A program made the translations under genes and the position numbers. Shown one piece after another: positions 48,804 through 57,365 of a stretch of 64,000 nt of DNA. The stretch lies in NCBI GenBank assembly GCA_963774155.1, contig CAVZDW010000010.1, forward strand, positions 744,001 through 808,000, read 5' to 3'. The DNA is from DASSUW01 sp963774155 (GTDB lineage Bacteria > Actinomycetota > Thermoleophilia > Solirubrobacterales > Solirubrobacteraceae). Each line of letters starts with the position of its first letter. Within the stretch, counting starts at the first letter, position 1. Under the pieces are notes generated by a model, which did not search any database, was not told the DNA's origin, and worked only from the letters and a program-made list of their open reading frames with translations.

Positions 48804-51020
48804 ATGAACTCACGGAACCTCGCCGCCCGCGCCGGCAGATGGAGCGCGCAACATCGAAAGGCAGCCATTTTCGGCTGGATCCTCTTCGTCGTGCTCGCCA
48901 CCATGGCGGGCTCCCAGATCGGCCAGAAGGAGCTTCCCACGGCCGAGATGGGCAACGGAGAGTCGAAGCAGTCCATGGTGCTCATGGAGAAGGCCGACTT
49001 CCCCGAGACCGTCGGCGAGCAGGTCCTCATCCAGGGCAAGGGCGACGTCAAGTCGTCGGATCCTGAGGTCACCGCCGCCGTCAAGGACGTGGTGCAGCGC
49101 CTGGAGCGGATCGACGGTGTCACCGACATCGAGAGCCCGCTCAACAAGGCCGATCAGGCCAACACCGTCTCCAAGGACGGCCGCTCGGTCGTCGTGAACT
49201 TCACGCTCCCCGGCGAGTTCGACGACGCGGCGCAGCTCGAGAAGGTCGCCGAGGCGCCCGTCGCGGCCGTCGCCGCGGTCCAGAAGTCTCATCCCGAGGT
49301 TCGCGTCGAGGAGTACGGCGCAGCGTCCGAGCAGAAGGCGCTCGGCAAGCAGGAGGCGGCCGACGAGGCTCGCTCGATGCAGTTCTCCTTCGGCGGCACC
49401 CTGATCATCCTGCTGCTCGCCTTCGGCGCCATGATCGCCGCCGGCGTGCCGCTGCTCCTCGGCCTCACCTCGGTGGGCGCCACCATCGGCCTGCTCGGCC
49501 CGGTCAGCCAGCTCTCCGGCCTTCATCCCGCCGTCGCCCAGGTCGTGATGCTCGTCGGGCTCGCCGTCGGCGTCGACTACGCGATGTTCTACCTCCGGCG
49601 GATGTTGGAGGAGCAGGACAACGGCCGCTCCTCGGAGGACGCCCTCCAGGTCGCCTCCGCCACCTCAGGTCGCGCGGTGCTCATCTCCGGCCTGACCGTC
49701 ATGGCCGCGATGGGCGGCATGTTCTTCTCGGGCAACCCGATCTTCGTGTCCTTCGGCATCGGCACGATCCTCGTGGTGGGCGTGGCCATCATCGGCTCGC
49801 TGACCTTCCTGCCCGCGATGCTTTCCTACCTCGGCCAGAAGGGCTGGCTCGAGAAGGGCCGCGTTCCCTACATCGCCAAGCGCCGTCACCGCAACAAGGG
49901 CGAGTCCCGCGTGTGGAGCGCCATCCTCGACCGCGTCCTGCAGCGCCCGCTCGTCTCGGCCATCCTGGCCGGCGGCCTGCTCATCGCCCTGACGATCCCG
50001 GCGCTGAGCATGACCCTCAAGGACCCCGGCAACGAGAGCATCTCGCGCGACCAGCCGATCATGCAGACGCTCGACCGCATCGACGCCGCGTTCCCGGGCG
50101 GCAGCGTCGCGGCGACCGTGGTCGTCGCCGCTGACGACGTCACGACGCCCGAGGTCGAGGCCGGCATCGCCGACCTCCAGGATCAGGCGATCGCGTCGGG
50201 CAAGCTGCACGAGCCCACGTCGGTCGAGATCAGCCCGGACAAGACCACCGCGCTCGTCAACATCGCGGTCGACGGCAACGGCAACGACGCCGCCTCCCAG
50301 GCCTCCCTGGCGACCCTGCGCGAGGACGTCGTCCCCGCCACGGTCGGCAGGGTCGCCGGCACCGAGGTCGCAGTGGGCGGCGAGACCGCCTTCTCGAAGG
50401 ACTTCCTCGACACGATGAAGTCCCACCTGCCGATCGTGTTCGGCTTCGTGCTCAGCCTGGCCTTCATCCTCCTGCTGGTCACGTTCCGCTCGATCGTGGT
50501 GCCGATCAAGGCGATCATCCTCAACCTGCTGTCGGTCGGCGCGGCCTACGGCATCCTGAAGCTCGTCTTCCAGGACGGGCACGGTGAGAAGCTGCTCGGG
50601 TTCGAATCGGTCGGCGGCGTCGCCTCCTGGCTCCCGCTCTTCCTCTTCGTGATCCTGTTCGGCCTCTCGATGGACTACCACGTGTTCGTCCTGAGCCGGG
50701 TCCGCGAGGCGGTCGACCGCGGGATGTCCACGGACAAGGCCGTCGCCCACGGCATCAAGAGCACGGCCGGCATCATCACCAGCGCCGCGGCCGTCATGGT
50801 CATCACGTTCGCCGGCTTCGCCACGGGCTCCGACCAGACCATGAAGCAGATGGGTGTCGGCCTCGCCGCCGCCATCCTCATCGACGCCACGATCGTCCGG
50901 GCGGTCCTCCTGCCCGCCACGATGAAGCTCCTCGGCAGCCGCAACTGGTACCTGCCGAAGCGCCTCAACTGGCTGCCCAAGTTCGAGCACGAGCCGGAGG
51001 TCGCCCCGGCCGCCGCCTAA
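48804..51020 (+). CDS. MMPL/RND-family membrane transporter
   Basis: 738 residues with the two-fold MMPL layout. There is one helix near residue 25 (AAIFGWILFVVLATMAG), a ~150-residue extracytoplasmic loop, then five to six helices with GLAVGVDYAMFYLRRMLEEQ. A second helix, loop and helix bundle ends with FGLSMDYHVFVLSRVREAVD. The GxxxDY motifs drive proton-coupled export. Substrate unknown; lipids or small hydrophobic compounds are typical. ATG 48804 starts the family-like N-terminus; an upstream ATG at 48768 is less likely. A strong hairpin follows the stop. Confidence 0.9.
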   Translation: MNSRNLAARAGRWSAQHRKAAIFGWILFVVLATMAGSQIGQKELPTAEMGNGESKQSMVLMEKADFPETVGEQVLIQGKGDVKSSDPEVTAAVKDVVQRLERIDGVTDIESPLNKADQANTVSKDGRSVVVNFTLPGEFDDAAQLEKVAEAPVAAVAAVQKSHPEVRVEEYGAASEQKALGKQEAADEARSMQFSFGGTLIILLLAFGAMIAAGVPLLLGLTSVGATIGLLGPVSQLSGLHPAVAQVVMLVGLAVGVDYAMFYLRRMLEEQDNGRSSEDALQVASATSGRAVLISGLTVMAAMGGMFFSGNPIFVSFGIGTILVVGVAIIGSLTFLPAMLSYLGQKGWLEKGRVPYIAKRRHRNKGESRVWSAILDRVLQRPLVSAILAGGLLIALTIPALSMTLKDPGNESISRDQPIMQTLDRIDAAFPGGSVAATVVVAADDVTTPEVEAGIADLQDQAIASGKLHEPTSVEISPDKTTALVNIAVDGNGNDAASQASLATLREDVVPATVGRVAGTEVAVGGETAFSKDFLDTMKSHLPIVFGFVLSLAFILLLVTFRSIVVPIKAIILNLLSVGAAYGILKLVFQDGHGEKLLGFESVGGVASWLPLFLFVILFGLSMDYHVFVLSRVREAVDRGMSTDKAVAHGIKSTAGIITSAAAVMVITFAGFATGSDQTMKQMGVGLAAAILIDATIVRAVLLPATMKLLGSRNWYLPKRLNWLPKFEHEPEVAPAAA

Positions 51021-51048
51021 GCCCTCACAACCCCATAGCGAAGCGCCC

Positions 51049-51075
51049 GGGCCGCGAGGATTCTCCTCGCGGCCC
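51049..51075. terminator. Bidirectional terminator hairpin
   Basis: GGGCCGCGAGGA (51049-51060), loop TTC, TCCTCGCGGCCC (51064-51075): a perfect 12-base-pair stem with a three-base loop. It sits in the 99-base gap between the convergent MMPL and ctaB genes, so it can end both transcripts. No T tract is present. Confidence 0.8.
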
Positions 51076-51119
51076 TTGGCGTTGGGTGGGCCCTACCCAG
51101 CGCAGTTGAAGTTCGCGCT

Positions 51120-52028
51120 CTAGCCGAGCAGGCGTGCGTCGAGCACCATGGCGCCGAACAGCACGGCGAGGTACGCGAGCGAGAACAGGTAGGTCCGGAG
51201 GGCGGACCGGCGGTCGGCGCGGCGCTGGAGCCGGATCGAGAGCACGAGGAAGGCGCCGCCCAGCACGACCGCGAACGTCGCGTAGATCGCGCCGAAGAAC
51301 CCGAAGGCGACGGGCAGCAGCGTCAACACCACGAGCAGGCACGTGTAGAGCACGATCTGGCGGCGCGTCTCGGCCTCGCCGTGGACCACCGGCATCATCG
51401 GCACGCCCACCCGGGCGTACTCGTCCTTCATGAGCAGCGACAGCGCCCAGAAGTGCGGCGGGGTCCAGTAGAAGATGATCGCGAAGAGGTAGAGCGCGGC
51501 GGGCTCGAGGCCGCCCGTGACCGCCGCCCAGCCGACCAGCGGCGGCACGGCTCCGGCGGCGCCGCCGATCACGATGTTCTGCGGCGTCGAGCGCTTGAGC
51601 CACATCGTGTAGACGAAGACGTAGCCGAGGAAGCCGCTGAGCGACAGGACGGCCGACAGCAGGTTCACGGTCGTGGCCAGCAGCAGGAAGGACAGCGCGG
51701 CGAGCACGAGCCCGTAGATCAGCGCCGCCCGCGGCGAGATGCGGCCCGCCGGCACCGGCCGCGTCGCGGTGCGAGCCATCTGGGCGTCGATGTCGCGGTC
51801 CCAGTAGTGGTTGACCGCGCCCGCCCCGCCCGCCGACAGCGAGCCGCCGAGCACGGTCAGCGCGACGAGCGACGCCGACGGGTCGCCGGCCACGTACATG
51901 GTGGTCACCGTCGTCAGGAGCAGCAGGAGCTGCACCCGGGGCTTGGTCAGCGTGACGTAGTCGGCCAGGACCTGGCGGACGCCGCCGAGCGCGAGCGCGT
52001 CAGCCGTGGTCGCGCGCGACGCCTCCAT
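51120..52028 (-). CDS. ctaB: Protohaem IX farnesyltransferase (haem o synthase)
   Basis: 302 residues with about nine hydrophobic segments. The prenyltransferase signature is AVNHYWDRDIDAQMARTATR (Asp-rich motif), with DYVTLTKPRVQLLLLLTTV before it and YWTPPHFWALSLLMKDEYAR as the second conserved block. It makes haem o, the precursor of haem a for the neighbouring oxidases. It starts directly after the A1-type ctaD stop. Confidence 0.94.
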   Translation of the reverse strand: MEASRATTADALALGGVRQVLADYVTLTKPRVQLLLLLTTVTTMYVAGDPSASLVALTVLGGSLSAGGAGAVNHYWDRDIDAQMARTATRPVPAGRISPRAALIYGLVLAALSFLLLATTVNLLSAVLSLSGFLGYVFVYTMWLKRSTPQNIVIGGAAGAVPPLVGWAAVTGGLEPAALYLFAIIFYWTPPHFWALSLLMKDEYARVGVPMMPVVHGEAETRRQIVLYTCLLVVLTLLPVAFGFFGAIYATFAVVLGGAFLVLSIRLQRRADRRSALRTYLFSLAYLAVLFGAMVLDARLLG

Positions 52029-53714
52029 CTAGGCGTTCACCATCGGCTTGCCGGCCTCGAAGCGCTGAGGCACGCCCGTCTGGCGCTCGATCTGGCGCCG
52101 GATGTCCTTCATCGGCTCCACCGAGCGCACGCGCGGGATGACGTCGAAGTTGTTCTCCGGAGGCGGCGACGTCGTGAACCACTCGAGCGTGTTCGCCTTC
52201 CACGGATCGGGACCGGCGATCGCGCCGTTCTTGAGCGAGCGCACGACGTTGATGATCGTCAGCAGGATGCTGAGGGCCAGCGTGAACGCGCCGATCGTGG
52301 AGATCAGGTTCATGAGCTCCCAGCCCGCGCCCTCGCCGTACTCGTAGATGCGGCGCGGCATGCCGTCCAGGCCCGCCGAGTGCTGGATGAGGAACGTCAG
52401 GTGGAAGCCGACGAAGAAGAGGACGAAGGAGACCTTCCCGAGGCCCTCCGACATCATCCGCCCGGTCATCTTCGGGAACCAGTAGTAGAGCGCGCCCACC
52501 ATCGCGAAGGCCGAGGCGCCGAACGCCGTGTAGTGGAAGTGCGCGACCACGAAGTACGTGTCGTGGAGCTGCCAGTCGACCGGGAAGACGGCCAGGAAGA
52601 TGCCGGTGATCCCGCCCATGAGGAACGTGGCGATGCCGCCCACGCAGAAGAGCAGCGGCACCCGCCATTCCACGGTCCCTCGCCACAGCGTGGCGACCCA
52701 GTTGAAGATCTTGACGCCGGTCGGCACCGCGATCAGGAAGCTCGAGAGCATGAAGAACGCGAGGACGACCGTGCTCATCGGCGTGGTGAACATGTGGTGC
52801 GCCCACACGAGCAGGCCGAGGAACGCGATGCCGGCCGTGGCCGCGGCGATCGCCTTGTAGCCGAAGATCGGCTTGCGCGCGAAGACCGGCAGGACCTCCG
52901 AGAAGACCCCGAACGCCGGCAGCACGAGGATGTAGACCTCGGGGTGGCCGAAGAACCAGAACAGGTGCTGCCAGAGCAGCGCCGAGCCGCCCTCGCTCGG
53001 GTTGAAGAAGCTCGTCCCGAAGTTGCGGTCCAGCAGGAGCATCGTGACCGTGGCGGCCAGCGACGTGAGCGCCAGGACGATCAGGTACGCGTAGATGAGG
53101 ATCGTCCACACGAACAACGGCATGCGGCCCCAGCCCATGCCGGGCGCGCGCATGTTGTGGATCGTGGCGATGAAGTTGATCGCGCCGAGGATCGACGCCA
53201 GGCCGGTGAGGTGGACCATGTAGATCCACGCCTCCTGGCCGTTGGATGGCGTGAACTCCTTGAGCGAGAGCGGCACATAGGAGGTCCAGCCGGCCTCCGG
53301 CGGCGTGAAGAAGAGCGAGCCGTAGAGCGCGAGGCCGCCGAACAGGAACATCCAGTACGACCAGGCGTTCAGGCGCGGGAACGCGACGTCGCGCGCCCCG
53401 ATCATCAGCGGCAGGAAGTAGTTCGCGAAGCCCGCCCACACCGGCACGACGACGAGGAAGATCATCGTCGTCCCGTGCAGGGTCATGATCTCGTTGTATT
53501 TCTCGGGGGTCAGGAACGTGTTGTCCGGCGTCCCGAGCTGGATGCGCATCAGCAGCGCCTCGACGCCGCCGATGACGAAGAACACGAGGACCGTCGCGAG
53601 GTAGAGGATCCCGATCTTCTTGTGGTCGGTCGTCGTCAGCCACGAGACCCAGCCGCGCCGGGGCCGGTCGACCTCGTGGGCGATGATCTGCGGGCGGGCC
53701 GGGATGGCGGCCAT
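52029..53714 (-). CDS. ctaD: Cytochrome c oxidase subunit I, A1-type
   Basis: 561 residues, twelve helices. The haem and copper ligands are in IMTLHGTTMIFLVV, FWFFGHPEVYILVLPAFG, VWAHHMFTTPM and VAHFHYTAFGA. GHPEVY keeps the D-channel Glu that defines A1-type oxidases, unlike the YSHPAVY enzyme at 40856. It lies in a ctaC-ctaD-ctaB set on the minus strand with no subunit III of its own in the window. Confidence 0.95.
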   Translation of the reverse strand: MAAIPARPQIIAHEVDRPRRGWVSWLTTTDHKKIGILYLATVLVFFVIGGVEALLMRIQLGTPDNTFLTPEKYNEIMTLHGTTMIFLVVVPVWAGFANYFLPLMIGARDVAFPRLNAWSYWMFLFGGLALYGSLFFTPPEAGWTSYVPLSLKEFTPSNGQEAWIYMVHLTGLASILGAINFIATIHNMRAPGMGWGRMPLFVWTILIYAYLIVLALTSLAATVTMLLLDRNFGTSFFNPSEGGSALLWQHLFWFFGHPEVYILVLPAFGVFSEVLPVFARKPIFGYKAIAAATAGIAFLGLLVWAHHMFTTPMSTVVLAFFMLSSFLIAVPTGVKIFNWVATLWRGTVEWRVPLLFCVGGIATFLMGGITGIFLAVFPVDWQLHDTYFVVAHFHYTAFGASAFAMVGALYYWFPKMTGRMMSEGLGKVSFVLFFVGFHLTFLIQHSAGLDGMPRRIYEYGEGAGWELMNLISTIGAFTLALSILLTIINVVRSLKNGAIAGPDPWKANTLEWFTTSPPPENNFDVIPRVRSVEPMKDIRRQIERQTGVPQRFEAGKPMVNA

Positions 53715-54638
53715 CTAGCGGCCCTCCTCGGTCGCGGCCTGCTCCTCGGTGCCCTGCGCGGCCTCTTCCTGCGCCTCGACGAGCTCCTGCGCCTTGCGCT
53801 CGCGCCACGCCTGCCAGTCGTCGAACGGCAGGCCGATCACGCGGGCCAGCATGTCGGCGTGGTTGCGCCCGCACAACTCGGCGCACTGGCCCCTGTAGAC
53901 GACCCGGTCCTCGCCCTCTGGGAGCGCGTCGAGCGGGATCTGGAACCAGCTCTTGTTCGTGTAGCCGGGGAGCGCGTCGGACTTGCCGCCGAGCTGCGGG
54001 ATCCACCACGAGTGGGCGACGTCCTTGGATTCCACGTCGAGCGTCACGGTCATCCCGATCGGCACGTACAGGTCGTTGTAGCTGTACACCCGGTCCTGGC
54101 CCTCTTCCTGCGGATAGAAGAAACTCCACGCGTACTGCTCGCCCACGACGCGGATGTTGATCGAGGCGCTGCCCTCCGGCGGCGGCGGCTGGTCCGTGGC
54201 GGCGAAGAGCGTACTGGCGCTCGAGACCCGGTTCCCGTCGGCGTCGATCTGGGAGGCGGCCGGGTTCTTGATGTCGTCCAGCAGGGCGAACGTGAACACG
54301 GTGAGGAAGATGAGGATCGCTGCGGCGCCGACGGTCCAGCCGATCTCCAGCCGTGTGTTGCCGTGGATCTGGGCGGCCACGTGGCCCTTGCGCGCCCGGA
54401 ACCTGATCATCGAGTAGACGAGCAGGCCCTCGACCGCGATGAAGATCACCAGCGCGATGACCGTGATGAGGATGTAGAGCGTCCGGATCCCGTCGGCGTT
54501 CGGGGATCCGGCGGACTCCGGGAGGAACCATCCCGCCGAGGCGGCCGGCGCGAGCACGAGCGCGCCGATGGCCGCTGCGGGCAGCGCTGTAGCCAACCTC
54601 ATGAGGCGCCGCCGCGTGTTCGTCTGCTCATGCCCCAC
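53715..54638 (-). CDS. ctaC: Cytochrome c oxidase subunit II
   Basis: 307 residues from GTG 54638. A Sec-type signal peptide (about 8-36; RRRLMRLATALPAAAIGALV) ends near ASA-GWF. Two helices follow, and the CuA domain has KDVAHSWWIPQLGG and YRGQCAELCGRNHADM. There is no fused cytochrome c, in contrast to the subunit II at 42766; the C-terminus is an acidic Glu/Gln-rich tail. TATACT (54648-54653) ends nine bases before the GTG. ATG 54602, inside the signal peptide, is the alternative start. Confidence 0.9.
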   Translation of the reverse strand: MGHEQTNTRRRLMRLATALPAAAIGALVLAPAASAGWFLPESAGSPNADGIRTLYILITVIALVIFIAVEGLLVYSMIRFRARKGHVAAQIHGNTRLEIGWTVGAAAILIFLTVFTFALLDDIKNPAASQIDADGNRVSSASTLFAATDQPPPPEGSASINIRVVGEQYAWSFFYPQEEGQDRVYSYNDLYVPIGMTVTLDVESKDVAHSWWIPQLGGKSDALPGYTNKSWFQIPLDALPEGEDRVVYRGQCAELCGRNHADMLARVIGLPFDDWQAWRERKAQELVEAQEEAAQGTEEQAATEEGR

Positions 54639-54647
54639 GGCGTCGGC

Positions 54648-54653
54648 AGTATA
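54648..54653 (-). promoter_or_regulatory. -10 box of the A1-type oxidase operon
   Basis: TATACT on the minus strand is the closest match to consensus of all the hexamers found before start codons here. It ends nine bases before GTG 54638, predicting a leaderless ctaC-ctaD-ctaB mRNA. The -35 region would lie inside the end of the enoyl-CoA hydratase gene. Confidence 0.5.
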
Positions 54654-54679
54654 TGGACGGAGAGCCGGGAAGCGGCTGC

Positions 54680-55465
54680 TCATCCACCCGAGAAGGCGGG
54701 CCGCCGCTTCTCCAGGAAGGCTTGGACCCCCTCGAGAAAGTCGCCCGACGCCGCGGATTCCTGCTGGATCGCCGCCTCGAGCTCGAGCTGCTCCGCCATC
54801 CGCGTGAACAGCCATGCATTGAGCTGCCGCTTGATCCCGGCGTAGGAGCGCGTCGGACCGTTGGCCAGGCGCTCGGCCAGCCCGTCGACGACCGCGTCGA
54901 AGGCCTCGTCCTCCGCCACGCGGTTGATCAGGCCCCATTCAAGCGCCTGCTTCGCGGAGATCCGCTCGCCGAGCATCGCCATCTCGGTCGCACGGGCGAG
55001 CCCTACCCGCTCGGGCAGGAGGAGCGACGACCCGCCGTCGGGCACCAGACCGATGTTCACGAACGCGAGCAGGAAGTAGGCCGACTCGCGGGCGACGATG
55101 AGGTCGCAGGCGAGAGCGAGCGAGCACCCGATGCCCACCGCCGGCCCGTTCACGGCGGCCAGCACCGGCTTGGGCAGCTCCCGCAGCCCGACGATGATCG
55201 GGTGGTAGCGCTCGAGCAGGGCGGTCTGGACGTCGGGGTAGCCCTCGGGCGTGGGGTCGAAGCCGGCCTTGAGGTCGGCGCCCGAGGAGAACCCCCGCCC
55301 GGCGCCGGTGATGGTCACGGAGCGCACGCCGTCGTCCTCGGCGGCCTCGCGCACCGCGGCCAGCAGGTCGACGCCGAACTGCTTGTTCCACGCGTTCATC
55401 GCGTCGGGGCGGTTGAGCGTGATGCGCAGCTCGCCGCCGCGGCGCTCCAGATTGACGGTCTCCAT
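54680..55465 (-). CDS. Enoyl-CoA hydratase/isomerase (crotonase family)
   Basis: 261 residues. The oxyanion-hole blocks are GRGFSSGADLKAGF and NGPAVGIGCSLALACDLIVA. The catalytic region reads VNIGLVPDGGSSLLLPERVG, with Asp where many hydratases have Glu, as in PaaG-type isomerases. A beta-oxidation or ring-degradation role is likely; hydratase and isomerase cannot be separated. It lies four bases downstream of the epimerase gene on the same strand. Confidence 0.88.
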   Translation of the reverse strand: METVNLERRGGELRITLNRPDAMNAWNKQFGVDLLAAVREAAEDDGVRSVTITGAGRGFSSGADLKAGFDPTPEGYPDVQTALLERYHPIIVGLRELPKPVLAAVNGPAVGIGCSLALACDLIVARESAYFLLAFVNIGLVPDGGSSLLLPERVGLARATEMAMLGERISAKQALEWGLINRVAEDEAFDAVVDGLAERLANGPTRSYAGIKRQLNAWLFTRMAEQLELEAAIQQESAASGDFLEGVQAFLEKRRPAFSGG

Positions 55466-55468
55466 GGC

Positions 55469-56344
55469 TCAAGGTCCTATCAGGCCGGCGTCGCGAGCCC
55501 ACGCGCGGGTCCGCTCCATCCCGTCGCGCAGGGTGGTGCGCGGCTCCCAGCCGAGCTCCTCGCGGGCCCGCGCGTTGGGGAACGCGTGCCGGCGTGAGAC
55601 GAACGTCACGGCCGAGGGGCCGATCCCGAGCGCGAGCGCCGCCGCGCGCAGGACCGGCGCCGGCAGCGTCCGGACCGGGCCGCCGCCGAGCGCCTCGAAG
55701 TACTCACGCGCCGACACCGGCGAGCCGTCCCAGACCGTGTAGGCCCGCCCCGTCGGCCGGCGCACCGCGCGCACGATCGCGTCGACGAGATCGTCGATGT
55801 ACACCGGCGTCATCACGCCGTCACCCGGGCTGGGGAGGAAGAAGCGGCCGGCGCGCATCATCTCCAGCGGCCGGATGACCCACGGGACCGAGCCCGGGCC
55901 GTAGACGTCACCGGGCCGGATGACCGTCGCGCCGCGCCGCAGCGCCAGCGTCTCCGTCGCGCCCTTGGTGTCCACGTAGGGGAGACCGCACGGCCGCGGG
56001 AGCGCATCCTCCTCCAGGTCGCGCGTGAACTCGTAGCCCCAGCCGGCGACGCTGGCGAGCACGACCGTCGGCCTCCCGGCGGCCGCGTCGAGCACGTTGC
56101 GCGTCCCGCGGACATTGACGCGCACGAAGTCCTCCATCCGGCCGCGCTCGGCGACCAGGGCGGCGCAGTGGACGATCGCGTCGGCGCCGGCCAGGGCGGC
56201 GATGGTCTGCGAGGGGTCGGCGATGTCGGCGCGGCGGTCCGCCGGGCCTGCCTGGTCCACGCGGATGACGTCGTCGCCGTCGGCCTCGAGTCTCGTGGCG
56301 AGCGCGCCGCCGATGAAGCCGGACGCGCCGGTTACGGCGATCAT
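55469..56344 (-). CDS. NAD-dependent epimerase/dehydratase (extended SDR)
   Basis: 291 residues. MIAVTGASGFIGGALATRLE holds the NAD site, and ASVAGWGYEF and PYVDTKGATETLAL hold the catalytic YxxxK. The substrate-binding half has RPGDVYGPGSVPWVIRPLEMM. It resembles 3-beta-HSD-like or sugar epimerases acting on a small-molecule substrate. It is probably cotranscribed with the enoyl-CoA hydratase. Confidence 0.82.
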   Translation of the reverse strand: MIAVTGASGFIGGALATRLEADGDDVIRVDQAGPADRRADIADPSQTIAALAGADAIVHCAALVAERGRMEDFVRVNVRGTRNVLDAAAGRPTVVLASVAGWGYEFTRDLEEDALPRPCGLPYVDTKGATETLALRRGATVIRPGDVYGPGSVPWVIRPLEMMRAGRFFLPSPGDGVMTPVYIDDLVDAIVRAVRRPTGRAYTVWDGSPVSAREYFEALGGGPVRTLPAPVLRAAALALGIGPSAVTFVSRRHAFPNARAREELGWEPRTTLRDGMERTRAWARDAGLIGP

Positions 56345-56432
56345 CGCGCCAGCGTCTCAAACTCCTGTCGACCGCACGGCCGGTACGGCCACCCGTATGC
56401 CGTACGGCCGACCCACGCACTAGGCTCGCCGG

Positions 56433-57365
56433 GTGCGCCGCTCGACCGCCGTCCGCGCGGCCGCCGTGACGGTGCTGGCCGCCGGAGTGGCGGCTCCGCT
56501 TGTCCGCCGCCGGCTCGCCCTCCGGGCCCCGGTGGTCCTCGGTGCCGCCGCGGCGGCACCCGTGGCGCTGTGCGTGCTGTTCCCGCGCTCGCGTGCGCGC
56601 GACGTCGGGACGGTCGCGCTCCAGATGTACGCCTACGTGACGGCGTACAAGATGCCCAACGACGACCCCGAGAAGCTCGAGCGGCGGGTCAGGATCGCCT
56701 ATCCCGTCAAGGCCGACCGCCTGATCGGCGCAGGCACCACGCCCACGCTGCGGCTCCAGAGGGCGCTTGGCACCCCGGGCAGCTTCAAGGCCTGGGAGAA
56801 GGTGCTGGTCGTCTCCCACTGGGTGTGGTTCGCGTTCCCCCACGGCACGGTGCTGTACCTGCTCTTCCGGCGCCCCGAGCGCTTCCCCGACGGCGCCGCG
56901 CGCGTGTACGCGACGTTCGACATCGGACTGCTCGGCTACTGGCTCGTCCCGACCGCCCCGCCCTGGTACGCCGCGGCCGAAGGACTGATGGAGGACGGCC
57001 GCACGCCGGAGCTGCGCCGCATGATGGTCGAGTACGGCGAGCACTTCTGGAGGTCCGGCTGGGCCCCGCTGTACGGTGTCCTTGGGGGAAACCCTCTTGC
57101 CGCCATGCCGTCCCTGCACTTCGCGACATCCGTCACGGCCGCGCACGTGCTGGCCGAGACCGGCGCCGTGCACGGGGCGATCGGCTGGACCTACACCCTG
57201 ATGCTCGGGCTCGCCCTCGTGTACCTGGGCGAGCACTACGTGGTCGATCTCGCCGCGGGCCTCGCCCTCGCCGAGGGCGTCCGCAAAGGCGTCCCGGCGG
57301 CCAAGCCGCTCGGTCGCCGCCTCTCCTCGGTAGTCCAGGCCCTCGAGGTGCGGGCCCGCCCATGA
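56433..57365 (+). CDS. PAP2-superfamily membrane phosphatase/transferase
   Basis: 310 residues from GTG 56433, following TAGGCT (56421-56426) by six bases. Several helices surround the PAP2 motifs NPLAAMPSLHFATSV (PSxH) and YLGEHYVVDLAAGLALAE (SRxxxxxHxxxD-like). Members include lipid phosphatases and inositolphosphoryl or phosphatidylinositol-type transferases that act on the outer face of the membrane. It overlaps the UPF0104-like gene (ATGA), suggesting a shared lipid pathway. Confidence 0.8.
   Translation: MRRSTAVRAAAVTVLAAGVAAPLVRRRLALRAPVVLGAAAAAPVALCVLFPRSRARDVGTVALQMYAYVTAYKMPNDDPEKLERRVRIAYPVKADRLIGAGTTPTLRLQRALGTPGSFKAWEKVLVVSHWVWFAFPHGTVLYLLFRRPERFPDGAARVYATFDIGLLGYWLVPTAPPWYAAAEGLMEDGRTPELRRMMVEYGEHFWRSGWAPLYGVLGGNPLAAMPSLHFATSVTAAHVLAETGAVHGAIGWTYTLMLGLALVYLGEHYVVDLAAGLALAEGVRKGVPAAKPLGRRLSSVVQALEVRARP

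Noticed and set aside
51381..54845. An 1154-codon open frame on the plus strand
   Set aside because: It lies antisense to ctaB, ctaD and ctaC, is rich in Arg/His/Glu repeats and has no domain. The opposite strand is fully accounted for.
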